From NCBI GenBank assembly GCA_910586305.1, contig CAJUGS010000005.1:31541-95540 (forward strand): DNA of 64,000 nt, in the 5' to 3' direction. Each line of letters starts with the position of its first letter. Position 1 is the first letter of the stretch. Made by a program: the position numbers and the translations under genes. Shown here piece after piece: positions 36,547 to 46,044 of the stretch. The notes under the pieces were generated by a model. That model saw only the letters and a list, made by a program, of their open reading frames with translations, was not told the origin of the DNA and ran no database searches. Origin of the DNA: an uncultured Duncaniella sp. GTDB taxonomy: Bacteria; Bacteroidota; Bacteroidia; Bacteroidales; Muribaculaceae.

Positions 36547-37653
36547 TCAGAATATTGCTGCAGTGTCGGCCTGGACAGGAGTTGTGGTAGTGGCCGATGT
36601 TTCGGGCTTGGGGAGTTCGAATGTCGACATGGCGCTGTCAACAGCGTCGATAAGCTCTTGGCTCTGTTTGTCACGTGACACGATGATACCCTCGGGATTG
36701 ATGAGAATTATGCAGGGAATGCCCGATATGCCGTAGAGATCGGTCGGGATGGTCTGGGCATTGAGTATGCAGGGCCAGTCGAGACCGTGGCTCTTTATCG
36801 CAGCGAGTGTGTTGGGCACTTCGTCCCACACGGCCACGCCCACCACGTCGAGACCTTTGTCCTTGTACTTGTTGTATAGCTCTTTGATTACCTTTGTCTG
36901 GCGGATACACGGTCCGCACCAGCTTGCCCAGAAGTCTACGAGGGTGTAACGGCCCGGCTTCACATAGTCGCTGAGTTTTTCGGTCTTGCCGTCATATGTC
37001 ACGGCGAAATCTTTGTAGTGTTTTCCCTCTGCTGTCTCGGCTTTGGCCAGAAGAGCGTTGCGGAGCGACTGCACTCTTTTAGATTCTCCCAGTGCCGGGG
37101 TCTTGGCTATGGCTGCGTCAAGTTCGGGAAGCCCCATTTCGTAGGCACCCTGCAGGAACCAGAAGAGGCCCACGGGATTACCGGCGTTCTCGGCACAGGC
37201 GGTTTCGGGGAGTTTCTGGAATACTTCGACAATAGAGTCGGCTGTGGCCTTCTGCACTGAATCGTTGAGGTTGAGTGCCTTGTATTGCGCTTCAAGCTCT
37301 CCGGCCTTGGTGTAGTAGCTTTGCATTTTCTCGTTCAGAGTGGTGCCGGTGGCTTTTCCGTTGGTGTCGATGTTGATTGTGCCCGGCTCGACAATGAATA
37401 TGGGCCCGCGGGAACCGTTGACGATCACTCGGCCGAGGAACGGGTCTGTCACGTTGCCTTTGAACGAGGCCGCCGAACCGCTCACTATGACTGAGTCGAT
37501 CTTTGTGTCAGAATCCCAGTTGAGAAGATAGGCCATGGTGTTTTCTGTTGAGGGATCGACAGAGACATTCACTGTGTAGTTGGGCTGTGCTTCGATGGCA
37601 CACGCGCTCATAGCGAGCACGCCAGCCGAAAGGAAGATGGAGAATTTGGTCAT
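36547..37653 (-). CDS. TlpA-like thiol-disulfide oxidoreductase with DUF4369 domain
   Basis: This 368-residue exported protein has signal MTKFSIFLSAGVLAMSACAIEAQ, with a possible lipobox MSAC at residue 16. A DUF4369 beta domain is followed by a C-terminal thioredoxin fold with an intact LVDFWASWCGPCIRQ motif (about 250-264) and cis-Pro loop GISGIPCIILINPEG. It would reduce or isomerise periplasmic disulfides. ATG 37653 is chosen because an earlier in-frame ATG overlaps the promoter. The promoter upstream is a perfect consensus match. Confidence 0.92.
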   Translation of the reverse strand: MTKFSIFLSAGVLAMSACAIEAQPNYTVNVSVDPSTENTMAYLLNWDSDTKIDSVIVSGSAASFKGNVTDPFLGRVIVNGSRGPIFIVEPGTINIDTNGKATGTTLNEKMQSYYTKAGELEAQYKALNLNDSVQKATADSIVEVFQKLPETACAENAGNPVGLFWFLQGAYEMGLPELDAAIAKTPALGESKRVQSLRNALLAKAETAEGKHYKDFAVTYDGKTEKLSDYVKPGRYTLVDFWASWCGPCIRQTKVIKELYNKYKDKGLDVVGVAVWDEVPNTLAAIKSHGLDWPCILNAQTIPTDLYGISGIPCIILINPEGIIVSRDKQSQELIDAVDSAMSTFELPKPETSATTTTPVQADTAAIF

Positions 37654-37686
37654 ATGCTGTAGTAGTATTTGTTTTAGAGTGATGTG

Positions 37687-37718
37687 CAAAGATAGTGCTT
37701 TTATACTTCACTGACAAA
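37687..37718 (-). promoter_or_regulatory. promoter of the TlpA-like/TIGR02757 operon
   Basis: Minus strand: TTTG (37718-37715), 20 bp, TATCTTTG (37694-37687), 34 bp before the ATG. Confidence 0.8.
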
Positions 37719-37731
37719 CTATCTTTTGTTC

Positions 37732-38574
37732 TCACAGCAGGAGCAGCGATACAGCCATTATTGCCATTCCTGCCACAACACCCGAGACGGCTGCGTGATG
37801 GTGACCGTATTCCTCGGCTGCTGGGAGCAGCTCGTCGACAGATATATAGACCATCACTCCGGCCACTGCGGCCAGAAGCCATGCGTCGACTTCGGGATTC
37901 CAGAACGGAATGAGTACGAACAGTGCTATCAGAGCTCCGGCAGGTTCGGCGAGACCGGATATGAGCGAGTAGGTGAATGCTTTGTTCCGGTCGCCTGTGG
38001 CGTGATAGATGGGCACCGATACGGCTATTCCCTCTGGAATGTTGTGGATGGCGATGGCTATGACGACAGGAAGTGCGAATTCGATGCCGTTGAGAGCGCT
38101 GACAAACGAGGCCACACCCTCAGGAAAGTTATGGATGCCTATTGCAAGGGCAATCATGAATCCGGTGCGCTTGTATCTTGCATTATCCGGCTTGCCTCCT
38201 GTTTTTCTCAGTCGGCTTTCCTCGGCCACGATTTGTTCCACCGTGTGCATTTCGTGGGGATTTTCATCTTCAGGGATAAGCCAGTCTATAATTGCTATCA
38301 CGAGCATTCCTGCGAAAAATGCCATTATGGCGTAGAGAGTGGGTAGTTTGTCTTCATAGACCGTCGATAGTTTCTCAATAGCTTCGGGCAGAAGTTCCAT
38401 GAACGATACATATATCATCACTCCGGCCGAGAGGCCAAGAGAGCCCGAGAGGAATTTCTTATTGGTGGATTTGGTGAGAAAGGCAAGCAAGGAGCCGAGT
38501 GCTGTCGACATTCCTGCGGCCAGCGTCAGACCAAAGGCGGCCATTATAGTGAGGAAATCAAGATTCATCTGCAT
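37732..38574 (-). CDS. zupT: ZIP-family metal transporter (ZupT-like)
   Basis: This approximately 280-residue inner-membrane permease takes up zinc and other divalent metals. It has eight hydrophobic segments with the ZIP metal-site helices: IGIHNFPEGVASF and IAIHNIPEGIAVSVPIY carry the conserved HNxPEG motifs. The cytoplasmic loop between helices 3 and 4 is acidic (EDENPHEMHTVEQIVAEESR). The start is uncertain: ATGs at 38574 and 38568 and a GTG at 38595 are in frame. No canonical promoter was found upstream. Confidence 0.92.
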   Translation of the reverse strand: MQMNLDFLTIMAAFGLTLAAGMSTALGSLLAFLTKSTNKKFLSGSLGLSAGVMIYVSFMELLPEAIEKLSTVYEDKLPTLYAIMAFFAGMLVIAIIDWLIPEDENPHEMHTVEQIVAEESRLRKTGGKPDNARYKRTGFMIALAIGIHNFPEGVASFVSALNGIEFALPVVIAIAIHNIPEGIAVSVPIYHATGDRNKAFTYSLISGLAEPAGALIALFVLIPFWNPEVDAWLLAAVAGVMVYISVDELLPAAEEYGHHHAAVSGVVAGMAIMAVSLLLL

Positions 38575-38750
38575 GGAGTGTTGACGGTGACTCACTTTTC
38601 AACAATAATGAAGGCAGGATTGTTTGTCAGACGCTCGTGTTGGACCGAGACAATACAATCTCCTATTTTTAGCGAGGTAAGCAGACTCTGGTATGATGGG
38701 CCATCCGAAAAGGGAAATTGTTATCAAAAATCAAAACTAAGTAATAATAT

Positions 38751-38782
38751 TTTGTGATATTTAGGTGTAATTTGTAAATTTG
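38751..38782 (+). promoter_or_regulatory. promoter of the second barrel-protein gene
   Basis: TTTG (38751-38754), 20 bp, TAAATTTG (38775-38782), 22 bp before the ATG. A perfect consensus match. Confidence 0.8.
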
Positions 38783-38803
38783 CATATTAAAATAAGCTCT
38801 GCA

Positions 38804-41095
38804 ATGATGCGTTTACTATTTATAACCCTGTTTATCACATCTTTTTTATCGTCGTCAGCAAGGGAAATTTATGGCCGGGTTCTGTCGGATGCTGATTCTG
38901 TTGCCGTTGTAGGTGCTGAGTGTCGTCTGAAAATAGATGGCAGGTATATTGACGGTGCTGTGACTGATGTCGATGGACTTTTCAGAATCACGACAAAAGA
39001 CAACAATGCTCTTGTACTCGAAATCGGATTGGTCGGGTTCTCTACAACAGAGGTTGTGGTTAAACAGGGTGGTGGAAATCTCAATCTTGGAGATATCTAT
39101 CTCACTTCTGGAGTGGAACTTAGTGAGGTGACAGTTACGGCAAACAGCATGATAGACGCTCGAGGAAGGACAGTGGTCTATCCTTCGGGTTCTGATGTCA
39201 AATCGTCATCCACATCAATCCGCCTGTTTGAAAAGCTTCCTCTTGACGGCCTTTCAGCCAATCCGGTCAACCGTACCATAACAGTCGACGGAGGCACCCC
39301 TGTGATTCTTATTGACGGAGTCCCCTCGTCGCTCGACGATTTCCAGGCAGTCAGTCCTAAAGATATAGAGCGTATAGAATACTCGCGCATCACTCCGGCC
39401 AGATATGCCGACAGGGGTGCGACCGGATTCATCAACATCACTCTTAAAAAACGCAACGATGGAGGCGAGGTATACCTGTGGGGACGTTCGGCTGTAGCCA
39501 CCGCTTTTGTTGATGGTAATTTACGTGCGTCATATCACCAGGGACCGTCGCAGTTCTCTGTGTCATACAATCCTTCGTGGAGAAATTATAAAAAGGTGTT
39601 CGACGACAATTTCCAGTCATATATAGGCGATGATTTTCGTGTTGACCTCGAGGAGCACGATCGCAATCCGTTCAACTATTTCTCCAATCCGGTTCAGATG
39701 CGCTATACACTCAGTCCGAGTTCGCATACTTTGTTCTCAGCCACATTTAATGTGTCGGAAGGTACTAACAAACGTAGATATTACGGCTCGACAAGTGACA
39801 GCGTTCTCGGTGACTATTCCAATCACAACGAGTCGAGCGGGAGCAATATAACTCCGTCGCTCGATCTTTATGTGCGCCACGACTTCAACGATAAGAATTC
39901 CATAGAGGCTCAGATGGTGGGCACACTCGGATTTGACGATTATCGCCGTACAAATAGATATTTTTATCCCGATGGTACCGATAATTCCTATGTGATGGAT
40001 GTCGATAGCCGACGCCGGTCTCTTATATCTGAAATAAGCTATACACATAGTTTCAGTGACCGCACTTCGCTTTCGGCCGGGTATCAGAACACCGTGTCGC
40101 ACAACCGCAACCGTTATATTACATCGGAATCACGACCGGTACTCACCGAAAACAACAACTATGTCTACGCTTCCCTTGGTCAGCAGATAGGGCCTGTGTA
40201 TTTGTGGCTATCCACCGGGGCTAAGCTTTTCTGGATCAGAAACGACCACAACAAGCGTCACTTTATCCGCAATCTCAGCACTGCCCAGTTGTCGTGGAAT
40301 ATAGACTCAAAGTGGAATGTTACGGGAGCGTTTCAATATTCGCCCTCAATTCCCACGCTTGCACAGCTCACTGACAATCCGCAGCAGACTTCGCCTTATC
40401 TTGTCTCAAACGGGAATCCGAATCTTAAGGTAGCTGAATTATTCACCTACCGGCTCATGCCGAGTTTCCGTTACAAAAAGTTTTCCTCAACGATAAGCCT
40501 GTCCTATACCAACGGTCGCAACAGTGTGTTCAATGACCTGGTATATCTCGGTGACGGCAAGTTTCTATCACAGTCGGTCAATTCGCGCCGTCTCAATACC
40601 TATGTCGGCAGTCTCAGTTTGCGTGTCAGCGACATAGCCGGGTTCGGAGCCAATGTGGCCGTGCAGGTTTCTCACTTCGAGACGGGTGGAGAAGGATGGA
40701 CTCATGATCTCACATCGGTGTGTGGTTATATGATATTATGGTGGAACAAGGGGCCCTGGACGTTGTCATATTGGCGAAAAATCCCGGGAAAATATCTTAG
40801 TGGACACTATGTCGGCAAAGATGAGAACGGTGATGCTCTCAGCGTTGAGTTCCGGCCGTCCAAGCACTGGAATATCGGTCTTGACTGGATGTATATGTTT
40901 GACAAGAAAGGCACACGTTATCCGTCATGGAACTATTCGAGTGTAAATCCTTCGGCCAACAGGCGTAACATTACCCACAATGGTAACATGGTGGTGATAA
41001 ACATTCAGTATACCGTTGATTTCGGCTCTATTTTCCGCACATCCAACCGTTCGCTAAACAACTCAGACTACGGTTCCTCCCTGCTCAAGATGTAG
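38804..41095 (+). CDS. outer-membrane beta-barrel protein, TonB-receptor-like
   Basis: This 763-residue protein has signal peptide MMRLLFITLFITSFLSSSA. A CarboxypepD_reg-like domain follows (REIYGRVLSDADSVAVVGAECRLKI), then a plug-like segment (VILIDGVPSSLDDFQAVSPKDIERIEYSRITPARYADRGATGFINITLKK begins near 170) and a long barrel. It ends NYGSSLLKM-like rather than in a terminal aromatic residue. ATG 38804 (or 38807) is chosen since earlier in-frame codons overlap the promoter. It is a distant paralogue of the protein at 33331-35754. Substrate unknown. Confidence 0.87.
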   Translation: MMRLLFITLFITSFLSSSAREIYGRVLSDADSVAVVGAECRLKIDGRYIDGAVTDVDGLFRITTKDNNALVLEIGLVGFSTTEVVVKQGGGNLNLGDIYLTSGVELSEVTVTANSMIDARGRTVVYPSGSDVKSSSTSIRLFEKLPLDGLSANPVNRTITVDGGTPVILIDGVPSSLDDFQAVSPKDIERIEYSRITPARYADRGATGFINITLKKRNDGGEVYLWGRSAVATAFVDGNLRASYHQGPSQFSVSYNPSWRNYKKVFDDNFQSYIGDDFRVDLEEHDRNPFNYFSNPVQMRYTLSPSSHTLFSATFNVSEGTNKRRYYGSTSDSVLGDYSNHNESSGSNITPSLDLYVRHDFNDKNSIEAQMVGTLGFDDYRRTNRYFYPDGTDNSYVMDVDSRRRSLISEISYTHSFSDRTSLSAGYQNTVSHNRNRYITSESRPVLTENNNYVYASLGQQIGPVYLWLSTGAKLFWIRNDHNKRHFIRNLSTAQLSWNIDSKWNVTGAFQYSPSIPTLAQLTDNPQQTSPYLVSNGNPNLKVAELFTYRLMPSFRYKKFSSTISLSYTNGRNSVFNDLVYLGDGKFLSQSVNSRRLNTYVGSLSLRVSDIAGFGANVAVQVSHFETGGEGWTHDLTSVCGYMILWWNKGPWTLSYWRKIPGKYLSGHYVGKDENGDALSVEFRPSKHWNIGLDWMYMFDKKGTRYPSWNYSSVNPSANRRNITHNGNMVVINIQYTVDFGSIFRTSNRSLNNSDYGSSLLKM

Positions 41096-41232
41096 GAATG
41101 CATAGAGTGGTGAATTCAAGCTCAGTTGAAAACCGGGCTGTACGGATTGTCGTCTCTACTACTATATGCGATGTCAAGAAAAAAACGATACTGACCGCCA
41201 CTCGCAATGATACCTATTTCATACCCTGTTCT

Positions 41233-41264
41233 TTTGGTAGAGTGGGGGATTTGTAGTAACTTTG
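41233..41264 (+). promoter_or_regulatory. promoter of purL
   Basis: TTTG (41233-41236), 20 bp, TAACTTTG (41257-41264). It predicts a leader of about 75 nt; no riboswitch-like fold was recognised in it. Confidence 0.8.
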
Positions 41265-41344
41265 TGGCGGTGAAGTGGCTTCTTGCCGAGGCTGCGTCTC
41301 CCCATTCTCACGAATAATTATTCCAATCATTGACATAGATACTC

Positions 41345-44300
41345 ATGGTCGTTTTTTTCAAGAAAGGCGCAAATCTGGTTTACGCCGTAGAGACTAACCA
41401 CAAGTTCACACCCGAGGAGTGCGAGAAGCTGACATGGCTTTTCGCCGGAGCAGTCCCGATGAGTTCCACCTCTCTCAAAGGCCGTTTCGTAGGACCTCGT
41501 AAGGAGATGATAACTCCCTGGAGCACCAATGCTGTAGAAATCACGCAGAATATGGGCCTTGAGGGAATTACCCGCATAGAGGAGTTCCACCGTGTGGCTC
41601 CCGGCGTTGAGGAGCCTGTGTTCGACAAGATGCTCTCCCGTCTCTACGACGGCATCAATTCACGTGTCTTCACCACCTCAAACAAGGCTGCGGCCATAGA
41701 GCATATCGAGGATATAACGGAATACAACAAGCGCGAGGGTCTCGCCCTCTCAGTCGAGGAAGAAGAGTATCTGCGCGGTTTGGCCAAACGTCTCGGACGC
41801 CCGCTCACCGACAGTGAGGTGTTTGGTTTCTCGCAGGTCAACAGCGAGCACTGCCGTCATAAGATTTTCAATGGTTCCTTTGTGATTGACGGTGAGGAGA
41901 AACCCCTCTCTCTGTTCAAGCTCATCAAGAAGACTTCGCAGGTCAACCCCAACAAGCTCGTGTCTGCCTACAAGGACAATGTGGCTTTCGTAGAGGGTCC
42001 AACCGTGGCACAGTTCTATCCCACCCATCCCGAACGTTCCGACTACTTTGAGGTGCGCGACCTTCCCACCGTTCTCTCCCTCAAGGCCGAGACTCACAAT
42101 TTCCCCACAACAGTCGAGCCCTTCAACGGTGCTGCTACCGGTAGCGGCGGTGAGATACGTGACCGTCTCGGTGGAGGACGCGCTTCCCTCCCCTTGGCCG
42201 GTACAGCAGTATATATGACCTCATATCCCCGTCTTGGCGGACACCCTTGGGAGCTGATGATGAATCCGCGCGCTTGGTTGTACCAGACTCCTTCAGAGAT
42301 TCTTATCAAGGCCTCAAACGGTGCCTCTGATTTCGGTAACAAATTCGGCCAGCCTCTCATCTGTGGTTCACTGCTCACATTCGAGCATGACGAGAACGGC
42401 AAGATGTATGCCTATGACAAGGTGATAATGCTCGCCGGCGGTGTTGGCTATGCCGCATCGAAGGATGCGATAAAGGGTGTGCCCGAAGCCGGAGAGGCTG
42501 TCGTTGTTATGGGTGGTGACAACTACCGCATCGGTATGGGTGGCGGTGCTGTCTCCTCGGTTGAGACAGGCCAGTATGCTTCCGGTATTGAGCTTAACGC
42601 CGTTCAGCGCGCCAACCCCGAGATGCAGAAGCGCGTTTCAAACGTGATCCGCGCCCTCGCTGAGAACGACAATAACCCCATCGTCTCTATCCACGACCAT
42701 GGTGCAGGCGGCCATCTCAACGCTCTGTCAGAGCTTGTGGAGGAGACCGGCGGACGCATCGATATCGATGCCCTCCCCGTGGGCGACAAGACTCTCTCGT
42801 CAAAGGAAATCATAGGAAACGAGAGCCAGGAGCGCATGGGTATGGTGCTCAAGAAAGATGATATCGACTATGTGAAGACTATTGCCGACCGTGAGCGCGC
42901 GCCTATGTATGTGGTGGGCGAGACCACAGGCGACCATCGATTCGTGTTTGAGCAGAAAGATGGCGTGAAGCCTATCGACCTCGGCATGAGCGATATGTTT
43001 GGTTCGTCGCCCAAGACCACTCTTGTCGACAATACTGTGGAGACTTCCTACTCCGATATGGCCTACTCCGAAAAGGAGATTGAGAAATATGTGGCCGACA
43101 CCCTCGCTCTTGAGGCTGTGGCTTCGAAGGACTGGCTCACCAACAAGGTGGACCGTTCCATCACAGGCAAGATTGCCCGCCAGCAGTGCCAGGGTGAGAT
43201 TCAGCTTCCGCTCAGCGACTGTGGCGTTGTAGCTCTCGACTATTCCGGCACCAAGGGTATAGCCACTTCCATCGGCCATGCTCCCCAGGTTGCTCTTATC
43301 GACTCAGCCAAGGGCTCGGTTGTGGCTGTTGCCGAAGCACTCACCAATATCGTGTCCACTCCGCTCACCGACGGTATCAAGAGCCTCTCGCTTAGCGCCA
43401 ACTGGATGTGGCCGTGCAAGAATCCAGGCGAGGATGCAGCTCTCTATCGTGCTGTAGAGGCTTGTAGCGATTTTGCCTGCGCTCTCGGTGTGAATATACC
43501 CACTGGAAAGGACTCCCTCTCAATGACCCAGAAGTATGGCGAAGACAAGGTATATGCCCCCGGCACAGTGATAATCTCGGCTGCCGGTGAGGTGAGCGAC
43601 GTGCGCAAGACTCTCTCGCCTGTGCTCCGCAACAAGGCTTCCATACTTTATTATATCGACTTCTCGGCCGATGAGCTCCGTCTTGGCGGATCTGCCTTCG
43701 CGCAGTCGCTTGGCAAGCTCGGCGCCGAAGCTCCCACTGTCACCGATGCAGCCTATTTCGTGAAAGCATTTGAAGCAGTGCAGACTCTCGTGAAAAAGAA
43801 TATGCTCCTTGCCGCCCACGACGTTTCGGCCGGAGGTCTTGTCACCACCCTGCTCGAAATGACATTCGGCAACATGACCGGCGGTATCGACTTTGATGCC
43901 AACGTGTTTGGCGAGAAGGACCTGGTGAAGATTCTCTTCGCTGAAAATCCTGCTCTCGTCGTACAGGTGGAGGCTTCGAAGATAGAGAAGGTCGACAATC
44001 TTCTCTCCAAGGCCGGAGTGCGTTTCCACCACATCGGTGCACCCACTGCAGAGCGCACTCTGATTGTCAACCACCACAACACTCAGCGTCTGATGGGTAT
44101 CGACCATCTGCGCGATGTGTGGATGCACACCAGCTATCTCATGGACTCACTGCAGAGTGGCGAGAAGTGTGCTAAGGCCCGTTTCGAAAACTACAAGAAA
44201 CAGCCTCTGCGTTATCGTCTTCCCTCCGGATTTGACGGCAAGCTCGACACCCGTGGCATTGCTTTGCGTCGCGACGGACATGGCGACGGCCGTGTAAAGG

Positions 44301-45049
44301 CTGCGATCATCCGCGAGAAGGGTGTGAACGGTGACCGTGAAATGGCCTACTCGCTCTATCTGGCCGGCTTTGATGTCAAGGATGTACACATGACCGACCT
44401 TATGAGCGGTCGCGAGACTCTTGAGGATGTCAATATGATCGTGTTCTGCGGAGGCTTCTCCAACAGCGACGTTCTCGGTTCGGCCAAGGGCTGGGCTTCG
44501 GGATTCCGCTACAATGAGAACGCCCGTCGCGCCCTTGAAAACTTCTACAAGCGCGAAGACACTCTTTCACTCGGAATCTGCAACGGATGCCAGCTCATGA
44601 TTGAGCTCAACCTCATCAACCCCGAGCATCCCAAGAAGACTATGATGCTCCACAACGATTCCCATAAGTTTGAGTCGCAGTTCCTCGGGGTCAACATTCC
44701 GGCCAACAATTCCGTGATGCTCGGCTCGCTCTCCGGCTCCAAGCTCGGTATATGGGTGGCTCATGGTGAAGGCAAGTTCCATCTGCCCATGCCGATGGAG
44801 AGCTACAATGTAGTGGCCAAGTATGCCTACAACGGTTATCCCGGCAATCCCAACGGCTCACGCTGCTCAGTGGCCGGTATCTGTTCGGCCGACGGTCATC
44901 ACCTGGCCATGATGCCCCACCTTGAGAGAGCTATCTTCCCGTGGCAGTGTGGTTTCTATCCCGCAACAAGGGCCAACGACCAGATTACTCCATGGATTGA
45001 TGCGTTCATCAACGCCCGCAAGTGGGTGGAACAGCACGTTTCACATTAA
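41345..45049 (+). CDS. purL: phosphoribosylformylglycinamidine synthase, large single-chain form
   Basis: This 1234-residue enzyme converts FGAR, glutamine and ATP to FGAM in purine synthesis. It is the long single-chain form that fuses the synthetase and glutaminase parts split as PurL and PurQ elsewhere. Visible are SEHCRHKIFNGSF (about 163), LKAETHNFPTTVEPFNGAATGSGGEIRD (about 247) and HDHGAGGHLNALSE. The C-terminal glutaminase has nucleophile Cys in SLGICNGCQLM (about 1074-1084) and HGEGKFH. Monocistronic, with its own promoter and terminator. Confidence 0.97.
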   Translation: MVVFFKKGANLVYAVETNHKFTPEECEKLTWLFAGAVPMSSTSLKGRFVGPRKEMITPWSTNAVEITQNMGLEGITRIEEFHRVAPGVEEPVFDKMLSRLYDGINSRVFTTSNKAAAIEHIEDITEYNKREGLALSVEEEEYLRGLAKRLGRPLTDSEVFGFSQVNSEHCRHKIFNGSFVIDGEEKPLSLFKLIKKTSQVNPNKLVSAYKDNVAFVEGPTVAQFYPTHPERSDYFEVRDLPTVLSLKAETHNFPTTVEPFNGAATGSGGEIRDRLGGGRASLPLAGTAVYMTSYPRLGGHPWELMMNPRAWLYQTPSEILIKASNGASDFGNKFGQPLICGSLLTFEHDENGKMYAYDKVIMLAGGVGYAASKDAIKGVPEAGEAVVVMGGDNYRIGMGGGAVSSVETGQYASGIELNAVQRANPEMQKRVSNVIRALAENDNNPIVSIHDHGAGGHLNALSELVEETGGRIDIDALPVGDKTLSSKEIIGNESQERMGMVLKKDDIDYVKTIADRERAPMYVVGETTGDHRFVFEQKDGVKPIDLGMSDMFGSSPKTTLVDNTVETSYSDMAYSEKEIEKYVADTLALEAVASKDWLTNKVDRSITGKIARQQCQGEIQLPLSDCGVVALDYSGTKGIATSIGHAPQVALIDSAKGSVVAVAEALTNIVSTPLTDGIKSLSLSANWMWPCKNPGEDAALYRAVEACSDFACALGVNIPTGKDSLSMTQKYGEDKVYAPGTVIISAAGEVSDVRKTLSPVLRNKASILYYIDFSADELRLGGSAFAQSLGKLGAEAPTVTDAAYFVKAFEAVQTLVKKNMLLAAHDVSAGGLVTTLLEMTFGNMTGGIDFDANVFGEKDLVKILFAENPALVVQVEASKIEKVDNLLSKAGVRFHHIGAPTAERTLIVNHHNTQRLMGIDHLRDVWMHTSYLMDSLQSGEKCAKARFENYKKQPLRYRLPSGFDGKLDTRGIALRRDGHGDGRVKAAIIREKGVNGDREMAYSLYLAGFDVKDVHMTDLMSGRETLEDVNMIVFCGGFSNSDVLGSAKGWASGFRYNENARRALENFYKREDTLSLGICNGCQLMIELNLINPEHPKKTMMLHNDSHKFESQFLGVNIPANNSVMLGSLSGSKLGIWVAHGEGKFHLPMPMESYNVVAKYAYNGYPGNPNGSRCSVAGICSADGHHLAMMPHLERAIFPWQCGFYPATRANDQITPWIDAFINARKWVEQHVSH

Positions 45050-45054
45050 TTCAC

Positions 45055-45106
45055 ACGGCAAATTTACCGTTTTACTTCAAAATTGGTAAATTTGCCGTAT
45101 ATTTTT
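45055..45106 (+). terminator. terminator of purL
   Basis: Fourteen-base arms (45055-45068 and 45085-45098) then ATATTTTTC. Confidence 0.9.
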
Positions 45107-45164
45107 CTATTTCTCTCCCCACCTTTCATTCATCAGTATACTTCTTACTCTAAATCTTATAACA

Positions 45165-46037
45165 ATGAGTCTTAACATCATCGTGCTCGCCAAGCAGGTG
45201 CCTGACACCCGCAACGTGGGCAAAGATGCAATGAAAGAGGATGGCACCATCAACCGTGCGGCTCTACCTGCCATCTTCAATCCCGAAGACCTTAACGCGC
45301 TTGAGCAGGCTCTCCGTATCAAGGATGCCAATCCCGGCTCTACGGTGACGCTGCTTACAATGGGTCTTCCGCGAGCATCAGAAATAATCCGCGAAGCCAT
45401 CTACCGTGGCGCCGATACAGGCATAGTGCTCACCGACCGTGTGCTCGGAGGTGCCGACACTCTTGCCACATCCTATTCGCTCGCCCAGGCAGTGAAGAAA
45501 TTCGGCAACTACGACATTATTCTCGGTGGCCGTCAGGCAATCGATGGCGATACCGCCCAGGTGGGTCCCCAGATAGCCGAGAAACTCGGTATACCCCAGG
45601 TTACCTATGCTGAGGAAATTCTCGAACTCAAGGACGGCCACGTCACTGTGAAGCGTCGTCTTGAAAACGGTGTGGAAACCGTCAAGGCTCCTCTGCCTTG
45701 CGTAGTGACCGTCAATGGCTCGGCTGCTCCCTGCCGTCCGCGCAACGCCATGAGGGTGCAGAAGTTCAAGTATGCCGCATCTCCGAGCGAGGCCGCCAAG
45801 CTCTCCGACGAGCGCAAGGCTCTGCTTGAGAAGCGTCCCTACCTCAACCTGCAGGAGTGGAGTGCCGCCTATGTCGATGCCGATCCTGCCCAGATCGGTC
45901 TTCCAGGCTCTCCCACCAAGGTCAAGGCTATCGAGAATGTCGTTTTCACCGCCAAGGACTGCCGTGTGCTTGACGACAGCGATGCCGCCATCGAAGATCT
46001 CGTGAAAGAACTTATTGTCAACCACACAATCGGATAA
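45165..46037 (+). CDS. etfB: electron transfer flavoprotein beta subunit
   Basis: This 290-residue protein begins SLNIIVLAKQVPDTRNVGKDAM. It carries the EtfB nucleotide-binding segment LGGRQAIDGDTAQVGPQIAEKLGIP (about 120-144) and the DxxR-type motif VTVNGSAAPCRPRNAMR. It pairs with EtfA to carry electrons from acyl-CoA dehydrogenase. It leads an etfB-etfA-acyl-CoA dehydrogenase operon with 7- and 6-bp gaps. Whether this is a bifurcating Etf cannot be decided by eye. Confidence 0.95.
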   Translation: MSLNIIVLAKQVPDTRNVGKDAMKEDGTINRAALPAIFNPEDLNALEQALRIKDANPGSTVTLLTMGLPRASEIIREAIYRGADTGIVLTDRVLGGADTLATSYSLAQAVKKFGNYDIILGGRQAIDGDTAQVGPQIAEKLGIPQVTYAEEILELKDGHVTVKRRLENGVETVKAPLPCVVTVNGSAAPCRPRNAMRVQKFKYAASPSEAAKLSDERKALLEKRPYLNLQEWSAAYVDADPAQIGLPGSPTKVKAIENVVFTAKDCRVLDDSDAAIEDLVKELIVNHTIG

Positions 46038-46044
46038 CAGCCCT

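Noticed and set aside
33331..41095. SusC/SusD-type polysaccharide utilisation locus
   Set aside because: Two barrel proteins are present, but no SusD-like lipoprotein, glycosidase or hybrid regulator adjoins them.
41265..41344. Purine riboswitch in the purL leader
   Set aside because: The leader is short and I could not find the conserved junction pattern of a purine aptamer by eye.
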